Assembly: GCA_964304625.1 (NCBI GenBank)
Contig: OZ199839.1
Span: forward strand, 7,068,001 to 7,132,000
DNA length: 64,000 nt
Direction: 5' to 3'
Source: Kudoa neothunni
Lineage: Eukaryota > Cnidaria
Within the stretch, counting starts at the first letter, position 1; every line of letters starts with the position of its first letter. Positions 10,928 through 24,300 of this stretch are shown piece after piece. A model generated the notes under the pieces. That model searched no databases. It worked only from the letters and a program-made list of their open reading frames with translations, and had not been told where the DNA came from. The translations under genes and the position numbers were made by a program.

Positions 10928-13900
10928 ATCTGGTTATTTTTTTTGAAAAATAAATAATGGAATTTTTTTTATTTTCGCGCACGCGCTGGCAAGTTGTCTT
11001 GGCGCGATTCTAGCATATTGAGTTTTAAATCTGAATTGCTCAATTTTGATTAGAATTAAAACAGTTTTATAGAGGGAGAGTAGTAAAAATTGTTTTGGCA
11101 TTACGAAATAAATTGGATGTATTTTTGTCAGATCATAGTCATCGCAATACTGTTAGTTTTAACAATTTTGAAATTATATTTTCTCTGCGCATACATCGCT
11201 GATAATTCTGATGCCGTAAATTGTTCGTAAAAAAGATATAAAAGATGGAGTGAACGTTTTTAGAATAAAAGAGTACGACAACAGTTCCTAAAAAAATTTC
11301 TATTTTATGTTAGACGAATATCGATGAAAAATTATTTGGAATTCTCATTTTGGTGAGGAATTAGCAATGCTTATGATGGCACTAACTGTGTCAACCTTCA
11401 AACAGGTGATATTGAAAGAAGCATTTTTAACACAGACAGAAGTTTTAAATTAAATCAATGACTGTTTACACTTTAGAAACCACTTCTCTAATTATTCGAA
11501 ACAACACTCTATCTGATTAATTCAAGTTAAGATGTTTACAATAAATACCTCGAGAAAATCATCGATCTCTACCAAAACTTTATTAGTAGTCGAGTTCTCT
11601 AATGTTATTTCGTTAACTAATGTTTCTTAAAATCGAGCCATTACCTTTAATTAAAATATTTTTTAAAACTTATTTATTCCAATCTTCCTATATAATTTTT
11701 CTAAAAAATTTCGTTCACTCTGAGTAACATAAAGACACGCCATAAACTCTTCTATAATGAAAGTATGAATATAGAGATTGCCAAGGATATATCGACGCAA
11801 CTGGGAATTAAACTCTACAAATAAAGGACAAATAGGCCAACTATCGAAATTATATTGTTTTTTCTTGTTAAAATATTATAAAATCATTAAAGTCACAATT
11901 AATTACATTATAGAAATTATTTACAAATATGTTATTTTATTTTTTAGTTTTATAAGAAAACTTTTAGAGCCACCAAGATTTAACGAATTCAATTATAAAA
12001 CAAGTAAGCTTAAATGCTTTCGAAAATGTTAACAAACGTTCACATTAATTGATACTGTAGCACAGGGTTAATACGTAGCATGGTTATTGTGCACTTTTAG
12101 AAATAATGCCAAAAATTCAAAATATACGAATTAACTATAGATATAAATCGTGAGATAAGAGTAAAATACTTTGATAAATATAATTATAGAATTAAGAGAT
12201 AATTTTTTCGTTGGGAAAAATAGGAGTGCATGCTTATTGTGCATTTCATGGTTAATACGCACCTGAAATCTATCCTTTGATTACATTGGCGTGGTTAGTA
12301 CGCAGTAGGAAAATAGGAAAAATTAACGTTTATTAGAAGAAAACGTGTAGATTATTAAATAATCGGAAAAATTAGGAACTAAGAGTGGCTCTAAAGCGAA
12401 CATCATTAAGCGTTCCGGCCTTAAATCAGTCACCGCATTGAAAACAATTGTGTCACTAGAATTAAAAATATTTGCAGACTTTATTTCAGATGATTTAAGA
12501 TTTTATCAAAAAATTCAGAAAAAAAAATAAAACTACTCGATATAAGAGTTAAAGAATAGATTGAACTTCCGAGAACGAGAAATATAAAACTGTCCAGCCA
12601 GTACAATATAATAGAAAAATAAATTAGCCAATGGCATAAAGGATGATACGGAAGATAGCACCCCTATAACTGTCTGTCGAGGACAGTTCTATGAGTTCGC
12701 TTCGAGAGTTGGTCAAAAAATGAACAGATTAAATAGAAAATCTAAAAGAAATAAAGAAATTATTCAAGGTCTGTGCTGTGTCACCGAAATGTTGTATCAC
12801 ACCACAAATTAAAATTTTTCCTTTTGTAAAAGAAAATGAGTTTCGTTCAAAATAAGAGAAATAACAAATTTCTTGTTGAAAAAATAATTCGATCTTAAAC
12901 TATCTTATTAATTTCCAAAATACTCTGTGAACAATAAAAAAATTATTACGAAAATTTTTCACATCTATCGATAAGAATTATTATTAGTGCAACGAGAGAA
13001 TAAATAAAAAAAGCAGGTAAGTGGTCGCGTTTCCACTACCTAATTTCCCAGTCGCGCGCACGCGCACGGCATGGATGCAAATGAAAAACACGGCGGGGCG
13101 CTTTTTTCGAAGTTAATGCGTGCGCAACATTACAGGGGGATAAATGCTATAAATCAACTATAATGATAAATTATTTTGAAAGAGATTGCTCAGTTATAGT
13201 GATATTTTTAAGTTTACTGACAATTGTATTGTGTACATCTCGTTCGGTATCCGTTTGATGTTTATAATTATTTGAACCTTGATATTTCATATAATGTCTT
13301 AAATCAGACAAATGAGGGAGGCAATTTAGGACGGAATAATTTTTCGTTCTCTATAGCCATATTTACGAAACTTGTCATCTTTGTGACAGTTACCATCACT
13401 TATAAAATCACTAATATTGGCATCGTTTTCAATATTGTTTCTAACCCATACCTTCGCTAATTTTTGAAAAACTTGATTACTTCATATTTCTCTTTTAATA
13501 TCCTAACTCAATTTTCATTTCGGCCCTCCATTTCGCCACAAATCGAAAACGAAAATCTCAACGCACCTGAAAAGTTACGAACCACACGTCACTACGAAAT
13601 AATCCATAGAAAACCTAATTAATTAATTAATTTAAAAATATTTTATTTATATTCTTGATGATCAAATATAAATTTTTAAATAGCTTGAGAAATAAATAAC
13701 TTATTATAATCTTATACGTACGTTAATTTTGTAACATTTTCTCAAATTACGAACTACACGTCCCCATTGTATAACTAGTGCAGGGTTATTACTCACTCGA
13801 ATCTTTGTCCCAACTAGGTTCGTAGTATTCCTGCACAGCTGTAAATCCTTATTTGCGAGAATTATGATAAAAATATTAATTATAAATTTATCAGGAAGAA

Positions 13901-14054
13901 CTAATTTAAAAAATTAAAATATGCAACTTTAAATAATATGAATATATTTAAAACTGTATTTATTGATGTATCAAATCCTATTATTAAAGTCATATGAATG
14001 ATACTAATTGAATAAAAATATATAGTATAATCTGATTTACTCTCTGTACATAAA
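10928..14054. other. Non-coding stretch with repeats and a CpG-rich patch
   Basis: No gene is supported. Two small CpG-rich patches, rare in this AT-rich window, share CGCGCACGCGC (about 10974-11010 and 13050-13120). Between 12062 and 12310 a TGGTTAATACG-like word recurs about four times, resembling subterminal repeats of a transposon. A dispersed repeat occupies 13617-13780. Open frames at 11778 and 13224 have low-complexity translations and no recognisable domain. Confidence 0.5.
13617..13780. repeat. Dispersed repeat also present at 38657-38835
   Basis: The stretch from TTTAAAAATATTTTATTTAT through ACATTTTCTCAAATTACGAA and CCCATTGTA is shared with 38661-38830 in the same orientation with few differences. 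The word ACGAACCACACGTCAC occurs near both copies (13576 and about 38809). Likely a short non-autonomous transposon; ends are not defined. Confidence 0.5.
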
Positions 14055-16991
14055 ATGAAAATTACATTAGTCTCAGTTAGTTTTTTAATTGTATCTTCAT
14101 GTAATTTATTTATGTTAATTATTTTATTAAATTTCTGTAGTTATTAATATAAATGCTACCGTTGAAAAGACACCAACAGCCCGAGCTCCTACAAAAATAC
14201 TATCCTACAAGATTGTAGAGGGTCAAGTTCAATTGGTTTTGACTGGGCCAGATTATGAGGTAGTTTCGAAGAAATGTCTCATAAGAAAGGAGAACGATAA
14301 TGGAAATGGATTTGTTCACATAAGTGGTTGTGTAAGTAACGTCGATGGTGGAACAAACAGATGCGTACGTGTTTGTGCAGGAAATGACAACAAATTACCT
14401 TTCAATGTGCTTTCACCTAGAACAAAATTTATCTATGTGTATTCTGGAGCACAAGATTCAGTTATTAATGAAAAAGTTACTGGTGGAGAGGTTTTTGGAC
14501 TTGCCATTCGTAATTTAAATAAGCTTATTTATTTTCTTTAATTAAAATTAGCGCTATTGGCCAATCCAAAAATCACAATATCTATCGACAGTGAATCGAA
14601 GAAATTAAAGCTAACAGCCAAGACATGTAAAAATTCTGCCTGTCCCATTTTTTACAAAGGTATCCAATATGCGACAGATACAGGAGAGGGAACCTGTGAT
14701 GCTGAGAAAACTCCCAGTCAAGTTGATTTTGATCTTATGATTCCACATTATGAGATGAAATGCACGAATTATCCAAGCTTCTTTTATCATATGCCAAATT
14801 CGTACATGAAAGCAAATATTGACATATACAAACCCCAATACTACGTCATTCACAAGAATGTCGACCAAAATAAAAATTATCTCATAAAATTTACCAACTC
14901 ATTTCCTAACGAAATATGTCTATTCAGCATTAAGGATGTTTCGAGTACTGCCACAAGGGCCACCAACAATTACGCATCAGTGTGTGGTGGAGGCACTGAT
15001 AAAAAATGTTATGCGCCTTGTGATACCGTCGAGTTAACATTTGATTCGTCAAAGCCGATCGTCGAAATATTAATTCAGACTAGACATCATAATTTGGATA
15101 CAAGCAAAGAAAGCATTGAGGGTTATAAAGATAAAAAATATGGTATGATTTTTATTAAGAAGCCGTAGATATTGATTTGTTAAAGCTATCGAAGAGTCTG
15201 AAGCTGCGAATAAACTTTTTAGTGAGCAAACAGATGTAGGGATTACTCTTAGCCCTTCTCCATTCAACCTCGGCACCGGTTCAGACAAGTTTGGTACATG
15301 TGCTTTAAAGCATTTTCCTGCTGATAAAATCCGGAAAGACGAAGGAGAAATTCCAAATTGCCAAACTGATCAGGCTTGCGAACAGGATTGTTCAAAACCT
15401 TCTGTTATAAAGGGGCTGACTGCGGGGAAAGCATACATAATTGAGACCTCACTCCGACACCCATAACTGATCACACAGGTTTTAAAGAATACCTTTTTTT
15501 CAGAACAAGTAAAAGGAATATTAATAGCACATATTGAATTATTCATAGAAAAAAAGGATGAATCAAACTTCGTCGACATGGCCCCTACACCAACTGATGT
15601 GACTGCTACAATTAAAGCGGTCGCTGGTGAGGTGGGAACTGATAACACAGAACTTACTTGCTCCTATTACGTCAGTATACACGAAAAAAACACATTTGTG
15701 GAAGCACAATGTGAAGAAAGCGAACCTTGTAGAGGATTTTGTAAAGAAACTAAGAAGTTGATAAATTTGGACCCTAAAACAAACTACGATATTAAAGTTG
15801 TTTCACACAAAGACTATGGAATAAAAATATTTCAAAATATTTTAACTAGTAAATAAAATTTTAATATTAGCTCATAATAACTTTATTTTTAGCTTGGTCA
15901 AGCATGGCCCTCTCCAAAAAATTCCTAGATAAAGGGTTTCAAGTGGTTGGAACTTTGACATCAGTCTATCCACAAGCAATATGTCATTATAAAATTAGAG
16001 AAAAAAATGGAGAGACTCTACAAGATGTTTCATTCCTGCCCAACAGTTGTCCCTCAAACGCCGTCGGTCCGCCCGCAAACTGAAAATATTGTTAATCCTC
16101 CTGCATCTCAAACTCCACAAACGAAACAATCTACGCTGTTCAACATTTCAAATTTGCGTGAAATAAAAATTGCAAGAGCTGGTAATGTAGAGGAAAATAA
16201 CACTACATCCAATCAACCCCCTACTACTCAATCTAAGTTTCCACCATGTAGCAAACCACCACTCTGCAGCAATATAGTAATTAGTGATGGTTATGAGGCT
16301 AATAAAGAATACCAAGTTCTGGTGACGGCTCTGGGTCGTTCAGAGGAAGTTACTATCAATATTCCCAAGAGTATCATAAAAAAATTAATTTAGAAATTTT
16401 CTAAATTGTCAAATAAATATAGATTCACTCCCTGAACTATCTCAGGATATAAACAAGCAAATAACGGTAGTTATAGAGAGAATAGGGGATACGTTAAAAA
16501 TCACATCATTGCTTCCGAATGAAAAGGACGATAATTCAGTATGTCGGTGGATACTAAGAGACGTCACTGATGTTTCCCAACGAATAGTGAAAAAATGCGA
16601 TTCGAAAAGAAGTAATGGTTGCAAACTTCCAACTTGCAAATCATTCATCATCGAAGACGTAAGTGATACCAATGATTATCATTTAACACTTATTCACTCC
16701 GGAGATCCCACCGTCAAAGGTATTGGAATAATAAAACGAGGTAATTAACAATTTATAATAATAAGTTTATAATAATTAATAATTTAGGAGAGACCTCTAA
16801 TCAATCCAAGTAAAATGAATTTTATAATATTTAATATAATATACTTTTAGGGCGAGCACCTCAATGTATTAAAGTTTGACTTGATATTTTGAAATAAGTT
16901 TTCATTTAGGATTGTTGGCATCATTGTTCCAGTCGCTATTGTTATTGTGGGAGTTGGATTCTATTTTGGTTATTGGAAGAGTAGAGGATAA
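14055..16991 (+). CDS. Type I membrane protein with six four-Cys, FN3-like repeats
   Basis: Ten exons joined by 40-52 bp introns: 14055-14100 (signal peptide MKITLVSVSFLIVSS), 14141-14509, 14552-15142, 15186-15508, 15549-15849, 15894-16370, 16423-16740, 16788-16809, 16851-16865 and 16910-16991. Exons 2 to 7 each carry the pattern C-x(16-21)-C-x(5-10)-C-x(3-4)-C, followed by an FN3-like strand such as LDPKTNYDIKVVS or LTAGKAYIIETS (exon 6 matches only partly). Exon 6 also holds a Pro/Thr/Gln-rich linker. The last exon gives one membrane helix (IVGIIVPVAIVIVGVGFYF) and a five-residue basic tail, WKSRG. The first seven junctions are phase 1. I do not recognise the family. Two apparent single-base frame breaks (about 15460 and 15990-16070) interrupt an otherwise coherent model; homopolymer sequencing errors or recent decay could explain them. 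Expected place: cell surface. Confidence 0.7.
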
Positions 16992-18024
16992 TTTCAATTA
17001 ACTCAGTTAAATATTTGGAACAAACTATATTATTTTTTACTAGTTTATAATTTTATAATTAAATATATAAATATTTTGAATATATTTACCAGAAACTATC
17101 GATTTTACTTGAAATTTTGCTGGTTTAATACTCGATATAACCTGAAGTTAATCAAGAAGAAAAACATAAATTGATGAAAATAAGTCATATGTTAACTCTA
17201 TCAATCAATTTAAATATGAAATCAATTATAAATTATACGATAACTACGGAAAAAATTTAAAGAGATTAAATTAGATCATATAAATAATTTGTAAATCTAT
17301 TTTTGACGATAATTAGATCATATAGATATTCTGAACTAAGATTTGAGTGTAATATTGCAATTAAACGTAAATTAGTTTAATTTTTATACGTTTTTGTAAA
17401 CCCCTGTAGATCTAAATATTTTATTACCAGCTTATTAAGGATAAAATTAAGGATCATTAATTTTTTGAGATTTATTTGTCAGACACAATTATGGGTGGTA
17501 AATATTTGCGCCGTCTTTTGATTTGAGGGTGATTGTGACTATTAATCTTTCCTGTACGAACTCAGCTAAAATCACGTCCTGTCCGAGGTAGGGTCACCGA
17601 GTGAGCCCAGTAGAAAGTTACCTTAACCAATTTTTCATTTTTCCAAACATAAATTTCATCACATTTGAAACATTGATAAACCCAGGAATGTTCCATTTAA
17701 AGAAGCTTTTAACTCATGTGGTATAGAAAATGCGAATATTTATGAGTGAGGGCATCAAATAACCAAGCAAAGTTATGACCATTAAAATTAAAGAAAATTA
17801 AACATTAAAAAGAATATATAGCAGTTAACTTAAATATTATACGTTACTTCTGAAAAATGGATATTTAATGTTATCACTAAAACTCGTAATACTACTGCGC
17901 CAAGCACAAAACATTCGTTTATGTTGGGTGAACGGAGATTACGTAACTCAACTTCGAGATTTTCTAATAAACCTTACTACTAAGCGTTCTAATGATGAAT
18001 TCATAAAAGTATACAAATTTTTTA
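16992..18024. other. No gene seen
   Basis: AT-rich sequence following the membrane-protein gene. No domain, RNA gene or clear repeat was recognised. Confidence 0.4.
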
Positions 18025-18294
18025 CTATACCGCATACTTAAGTTGCATTCTTCGTTTTCTCCGATTGTTGTTACCCCTTGTTTGAAGGCACCGGCTATTG
18101 CTACGGATCCGTTTAATCCGCATGCAGGGGATGTCTATTGCTACGGGAGGGAATAACTCCAAATCTATAGACTCACATAAAGTTTGAAATTTATATTTGT
18201 AATCAATGATTTTTGGCCTAATATAATTAACTGTTTTGCATAAAATTTGAGCTAATGATAAATACAACATTATTGTAAGGAATTTTGATTTCAA
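18025..18294 (-). CDS. Small putative secreted protein, copy 1
   Basis: An 89-residue frame begins with a signal-peptide-like start (MKSKFLTIMLYLSLAQILC) and continues with VNYIRPKIIDYKYKF, LELFPPVAI and PCMRIKRIRSNSRC, ending in a very basic stretch (RRKRRMQ). A diverged inverted copy at 20466-20790 conserves IRPK/VRPK, the DLEL(F/Y)PPVAI block and PCMRIKRIR at the protein level, which supports coding status in the past. A GGGGTAACAA after residue 74 could be a splice donor, so the basic C-terminus is uncertain. No family recognised. Confidence 0.4.
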   Translation of the reverse strand: MKSKFLTIMLYLSLAQILCKTVNYIRPKIIDYKYKFQTLCESIDLELFPPVAIDIPCMRIKRIRSNSRCLQTRGNNNRRKRRMQLKYAV

Positions 18295-20465
18295 AATAGC
18301 TTTAACTCACCTTTAAACGTTTAATAAAATTAATGTGCAAAATTTTTCGCGTAAAATTAGTTAATAAGGAGAATTCTCAAATGAAATAAATAATTTAGGC
18401 TTCTTTTAATATGAGCGTGCGACAAGAAACGTTTTTAATTTTGTGGCAACTGCTCACTTATTTTAGATGGGCGGCATATTTATATAATCTGAAAATTTAA
18501 CACAGTTAGAGAGTAAATTATTAGTTTACGAAAAGTATCAAACGCATGAGTTAGAAATATTATATTAGACTGATTGTGATACAATTTTTGTGCTCAAATA
18601 AAACTTTTTTTAATAAACAATTAGTAATTTAAATAGTTAATATATTATTTTGTTCATATGTTTTTTTCTAGAAAAAGAAATGACTGTTAGCCTACGTTCT
18701 TTAGGCCATCCGATTGCTTTCGCTCTCAATGGGAATGATAGCTCTAACTAATATTCGGTAACATTTTAATGATTTTATTTCAAATATCAGTTGTTATTTC
18801 GTATTATTTTGGACTAACTTCCTTTGAAATATTTGTATTACACAAAGTTTCTTGGTAAAAAATGGGTATTTGAAGAGGCAATTCTCAAATATTCCCTTAC
18901 TTTATGTTCTCAACCGTAAGAACGATACATAATTTTTCATTCCAAGTAGGGAAGAATTCTAAAATTTATGTCAAGAAGCCATCAATGTCTGCTTGAATTT
19001 TTTCATACAAAATGCACGCATAAGTTATGCGAAATTTTCAAATAGGATTGTTAGCAACAGTTAAATACAAGGGTGCACTAATAAGAGTACCCATTGTGGA
19101 ATTTACCTAAAATATTTGATTTTACAACCACTGAGAGTTCGAAAGTTTATGTATTGCTTTCGTTAACACAAATTTTCGACAAAATTGAAGAGTAAGTCGC
19201 ATTAGGTGATCAACCAAAAATAATCAAGTAACAACATTATTTTCATCTTTTTAGTTTTAACATCACAATTAAAATTGTGAGTTGACATACTGATAGTTGT
19301 AAATACATCCATGTTGGTTATTCCTCTCGTTTTCACATTGTGTCGGGATTTCACTGTGATATTTTTACTCGTTTCATAGCATAACATTTGTTGTATACGA
19401 TTTTTATTAGATCGAAGTGATCTTAATTCAAAAAGATGATTATCTGAGAAATCGACTTTTTGTTGATGAGGTAGAAATTTGTATATCGAAGCGTTACAAA
19501 GACGATTGTGTATCTCATTTAAAAATATGATTATGAAAAATTTTCCATATCGTTATTAACTCAAAAAGTAATTCTAGAAAGGCAGTCACCTCTATATGTT
19601 GACAATTTTTGTTATTTTTAAGCTTTCTTTTTCATGTAGAGTCGAAAAGAATACAAAAGTTATTTTGTAGTAAATTAATGCTTTATTAAAATATTTTAGA
19701 ATTTTATATTGGGAATTTTGTTGTTCGCTATTCCCTCATTTTTAATTTGTAGGAAAAAAGATGTTCATAACGATTAATATGACTTTTTAATGAGTTATAT
19801 AAGTCAACATTCAATCCAGGAGAGGATTCCATCGTACAAATGACGCTACAATGAATACTTTGATTCCCACACAGGTTACTGTAATCGAGAATACAAAACG
19901 TGTTTCTTTCTATTGTGGACATTAATTTCAGACAACGCATTACCGTAAAATTTAAGTTTTTTAAAATTTGTATGTTATTAAAACTAATAATTTATCTATA
20001 TTTGTAACAATAACATTTCAGAAGATAGAATTATGCTCACCGCTATTTAAGTGCACACAGTAAGCTTTTATATTGGTTTTAACTATAAAATTAAACATTA
20101 CTTTAAATATATTTACTTAATTCACTACACAGAATGCTCTAATCGTTTTCTATGAATAGCGGTAATACTTAATATACTTTGTAGATATGTAATAATACAT
20201 ATACAAATAATTTATAAATCAAATATATATATATATATATATAACAAATATAATTAAAAATTTTATAAAAACCTAGTTAAGCATATTTTAACTGATTACA
20301 TTAGCTGCACCAGATTAAACATACCAGGTACATTCAGAGGTAATAGGGTGGACGTTTTATACATAAAACACAACGTCTGGTATTTGCTCTTTTAATTAAA
20401 GAAACCTTTACTAGTATGAAATTAAAATATTTATTTAACACAATTTATAACAAAACATAAAAAAC
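18295..20465. other. No gene seen
   Basis: AT-rich sequence between the two inverted small-gene copies. Short frames at 19202 and 19728 show no recognisable domain. A plain AT microsatellite lies at about 20223-20243. Confidence 0.4.
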
Positions 20466-20790
20466 GAAATTTATAGTCACAATATTAGAAATTTCAATAG
20501 CTCAAATTTTATCCAAAACAGTTAATTATGTTAGGCCAAAATTCATTGATTACACGTATAAATCTCAAATTTTATGTGAGTTTGTAGATTTGGAGTTATA
20601 CCCTCCCGTAGCAATAGGCAACCCCTGCATGCGGATAAAACGGATCCGTAACGATAGCCACTGCCTAAACAAACTTTTGGGTTCACAAGTGCGGCTTATA
20701 CACGAGGATTTACGTTACTTATCGTCGGGCAATTGCAAACAGCTTTTATTATTTGAAAATCGAAATTTTCTACAGCATATTACAACATAA
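20466..20790 (+). pseudogene. Small putative secreted protein, copy 2, decayed start
   Basis: The frame KFIVTILEISIAQILSKTV, then VNYVRPKFIDYTYKS, LELYPPVAIG and PCMRIKRIRNDSHC parallels copy 1 on the opposite strand 2.3 kb away. The position of the copy 1 start codon is occupied by TAA rather than ATG, and the C-terminal third is unrelated to copy 1. It is either a pseudogene or has its signal sequence on another exon. The pair forms an inverted repeat of about 170 bp. Confidence 0.4.
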
Positions 20791-20794
20791 ATTT

Positions 20795-21395
20795 CAGAAA
20801 AATCCTGAGAAAATTATCCAATTAGTCTATTTACGCGTCTTTCTATAACTAATTAACCTATTATTTTTATTATTAATATTTTAACGCAGGGAGAAATAAT
20901 AAAATTAAAAAAAGTATGCACTTGAATTTGTCTGATTACTTCAAATAATATTGTAATTTCATTTTCGATAATTTCCTTCATGATAAATTAGAAATTTTAC
21001 AATTGATCTCTATACAACAAATATTCGATATAAAATTCACTTTCATGAATATTATTGTCAGCTAAAAGGAAATTACAATCATAAAATTTAATCTTTTAAA
21101 TTTTAAAGAGTTACCTTCCAGTGCATTTTCCTGAATTTAATTATTTCAACGGCATTTTATATGGGGTTTTCTTCGTATTAAAATTAAAGAACGTTTAATA
21201 TTACAAGAGAATTCTTTTTAATGGATAACATTTAATGAAAATGTATGCATAACTATTTATTGATGTAAAATGTTGATTCAACAAAATTTTTAAACTAGAA
21301 AAACTATCTATACATTCATTAGTCTAATTTAAAGGTTTAAAAAATGTTATGCATATCAACAAATGAGAGGTATTTTGTATAATACAATAGGTAAA
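20795..21395. repeat. Dispersed repeat, copy 2
   Basis: Matches 8830-9430 over about 600 bp in the same orientation with many substitutions. It starts immediately after the small-gene remnant. No transposase follows it here, so it may be a solo arm of the element carried by the FLYWCH/MULE remnant. Confidence 0.45.
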
Positions 21396-24300
21396 CGGTA
21401 GTACGTAATTCCCCGGGACTTAAAAAATTGCGCACTATAGATGAGGACCAGGGCGCCCAATGAAATTATCGGAAAATAGCCAAGTTTAAACTCTTAAAAA
21501 TCCCAAGGTCGCAAAGAAAACATAATAATACTATTATAATAACAAACATTTTTTTTTAAACGCGCCTTCTAATTATTATCGTCAATTGAATCGTCTTCAT
21601 CAACTTCACAACCTCCAGCTAACCAGTAACAAGTTTGATCTATTTCTCAAGCGTTCAAAGTATTGTTGGCTCGCGACACCGCTGTACACATCATGTATTA
21701 GTTCACTAGTGCTAATGCCTAGATTTGCTTGGTACTGTGTGATGGTAAATTTTAACTTTTAGTTTTATTTTTTAATGGAGAAATTCTACGTAAGATTTAA
21801 TTTAATTGGCATGTTAAACTCCGTAAATTTTATTTTTCTATTAAAATTTATGCATTTTAAAGCTTTTCATTATTTTTTCAGTGTGGTGATTTAGACAAAC
21901 AAATGTATGCTCATATTTTCAATTCAAATATAGATCGAGATATTGAGAGAAAGTTTTAAGTATTTTAAAGTATATTTTACAAATTACTGACCAAAAATAT
22001 AATGACCTTAATTTTATGAGCAATTTAATTAACAATTAAAGTTCATTTATTTACTAAACAAAATTATTAACTTATATAGGAGTTTCAGTTCTTTTCAAAA
22101 TTTTGCGATAAAAATTAATCCTTCTGATTATTAAATGTAATATTAATCTACAAACTATATGAAAAAAATAAAAACAACCTAAGATGTGTCAGAAATAAAA
22201 ATATTAATTGTTACTCCTTGTTTGAAATTTTATAAAGGATATTAAGGAGGTTTCAAAAATCTGTGAGTGGTAACTTACGTATTCATTATTTTAACATAAT
22301 TTCCCGATTTTTCAATAAATAAAACCTTTCTTTGTAACATATATACTTATTGGTTCAAAAATATACAAATTTAATTATCAAAATACGACTAAATCTATAA
22401 TATAAATAAGTTTTTGGTTGGAAAAATCACATTAATGTTTAAATATCAACTGATTTTATCAAAGGAGTGTAGCCTTTTAAAAATAAACTTATTTTTAGAT
22501 TGCCCTAAAAGCATTTCTTCGTATTGAACTATTCTTAGATTAACGAAAACTTTGTGAAAATATTGGTTAGATCGAATGAAGCAATAATTTCTTATTAACT
22601 TACATGTCACGTAATGAGATTGAGAGGGGACTGTATTTTATGGAAAAGTAATCGTGAATCTAAATTCTTCAAATACGTATAGAATGCGGTGCCACATATT
22701 TTCATGCAGCTTTTATATCATAATGAATTATTTTTATCGAAAAGAAAATTATATATTGATTCGAATATTAACCCTAAGGTCTGGAGTAGTGAATAATTAG
22801 GTTACTAAGAACTTAAATATTATTTAGAAAATTATCTCATCAAATATAGAAACTTATCGAATGATGATGCCGGCTGTTTTACAAGAAAGTTTAGCAAAAC
22901 CAAAAAATAAGTAAAAACTTTTCGTAAAAATAAATATGGTTTCAATCTCAATCGATATATTTGATAAAAAGTAATTTTCACATCTCAGGAATTCCAACAG
23001 AGAATAATTTTCATTTAATAAGTTATCACAAAAATTTAATTATTTGAAAACTCTACACACATCTTATATCATTTTTAGAATTCTTATAGAATCACCAAAT
23101 TATTCTTTGTCGGCAACGACTTATAATCTCAAATTATGTGTTTTAAAATAATCATGTCTATTTCCTTTTAATGCATCTTTAATATTTTGAAAGTGAATCT
23201 ATAACTTAAAAAATTGTTATATGCCACTAATTTTAAATGGAATGCAAAAAATATCTTGTAAATGTAACGTTTATAATTTTATTCGTCTTAAAATTACTCC
23301 AAACAGGCATATGTAGAATTTTTAAAACATTCTATATCAACAATAACAGATTTTCTTTCTATATAATGGGTGAAAGTTCATTCTAATCGACTATCGCTCC
23401 GAAGTAAACAAACATCAATATTATGCGGCAGTGTCTATTGGCCCCAAAAAATTGTTTTTATCTATTTAAGGGATTCTTTTTAAATTTTAATGTCAGAAAA
23501 TTATAAAAATAGATTATATATTAATTAAAAAAAATAAAAGATGATGGTCTTCAGCAACCTGTGATATAAGGCGCTACTTAAGAAAAACCAAACCTCATAA
23601 TTCTTGTAATTTAATGCAGTAAATACTCTATCTTCTTTATAAACTTGTTTAAAATTTCAATTAAATTTTTTTGTGATTTTTTATTACTAGGAAATGTATT
23701 CATTTCACGTATTGTGCAATAATAATTTTCTGGTATGATGTATCCGTGTTATATTAATTGAAAAATGAATTCAATTATTTAATCATGTCATTTGGTGTTT
23801 TAAATATTTTTGAATTGTTTTGACTCGTATATATGATTGTCGTTAACCCAAAACTCCAAATGGTGTCAAACGTCCGACATAGATATTTTTATAATATCGA
23901 TGTAAAATCACTCAATTTAAGTATATGCTGTAAATATTATTTTCTATTTTAAAATGAACCCAATTTATTGATTTATATCTTATTTAATGCCACTTGATCA
24001 GGGCACTTCACATAATCCCTTATTTAGACTTTGTATACAAACTGAAATTTGACGATATTAGTTGAAATTTAATGTTCTCAATTAAAATATTAAAATTTGA
24101 TTATCCACTACAAAAATTTTATTCATATTTGAAATATTATTCTCAACATTTAAGTATATAATTTTTTATTGGTAATTTTATTCAAAAAATGTTGGACTTG
24201 GACTTTTTTTCACCAAGCCGTGCATCACACAGATGTTCCCAAGAATTCTACTACATGACTATGACTATATTGAATTTTGAAAAAAATTATTGAACGCATT

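Noticed and set aside
15479-15503. A 25-bp intron in exon 4 of the membrane-protein gene
   Set aside because: The 40-bp intron at 15509-15548 has better sites and usual length.
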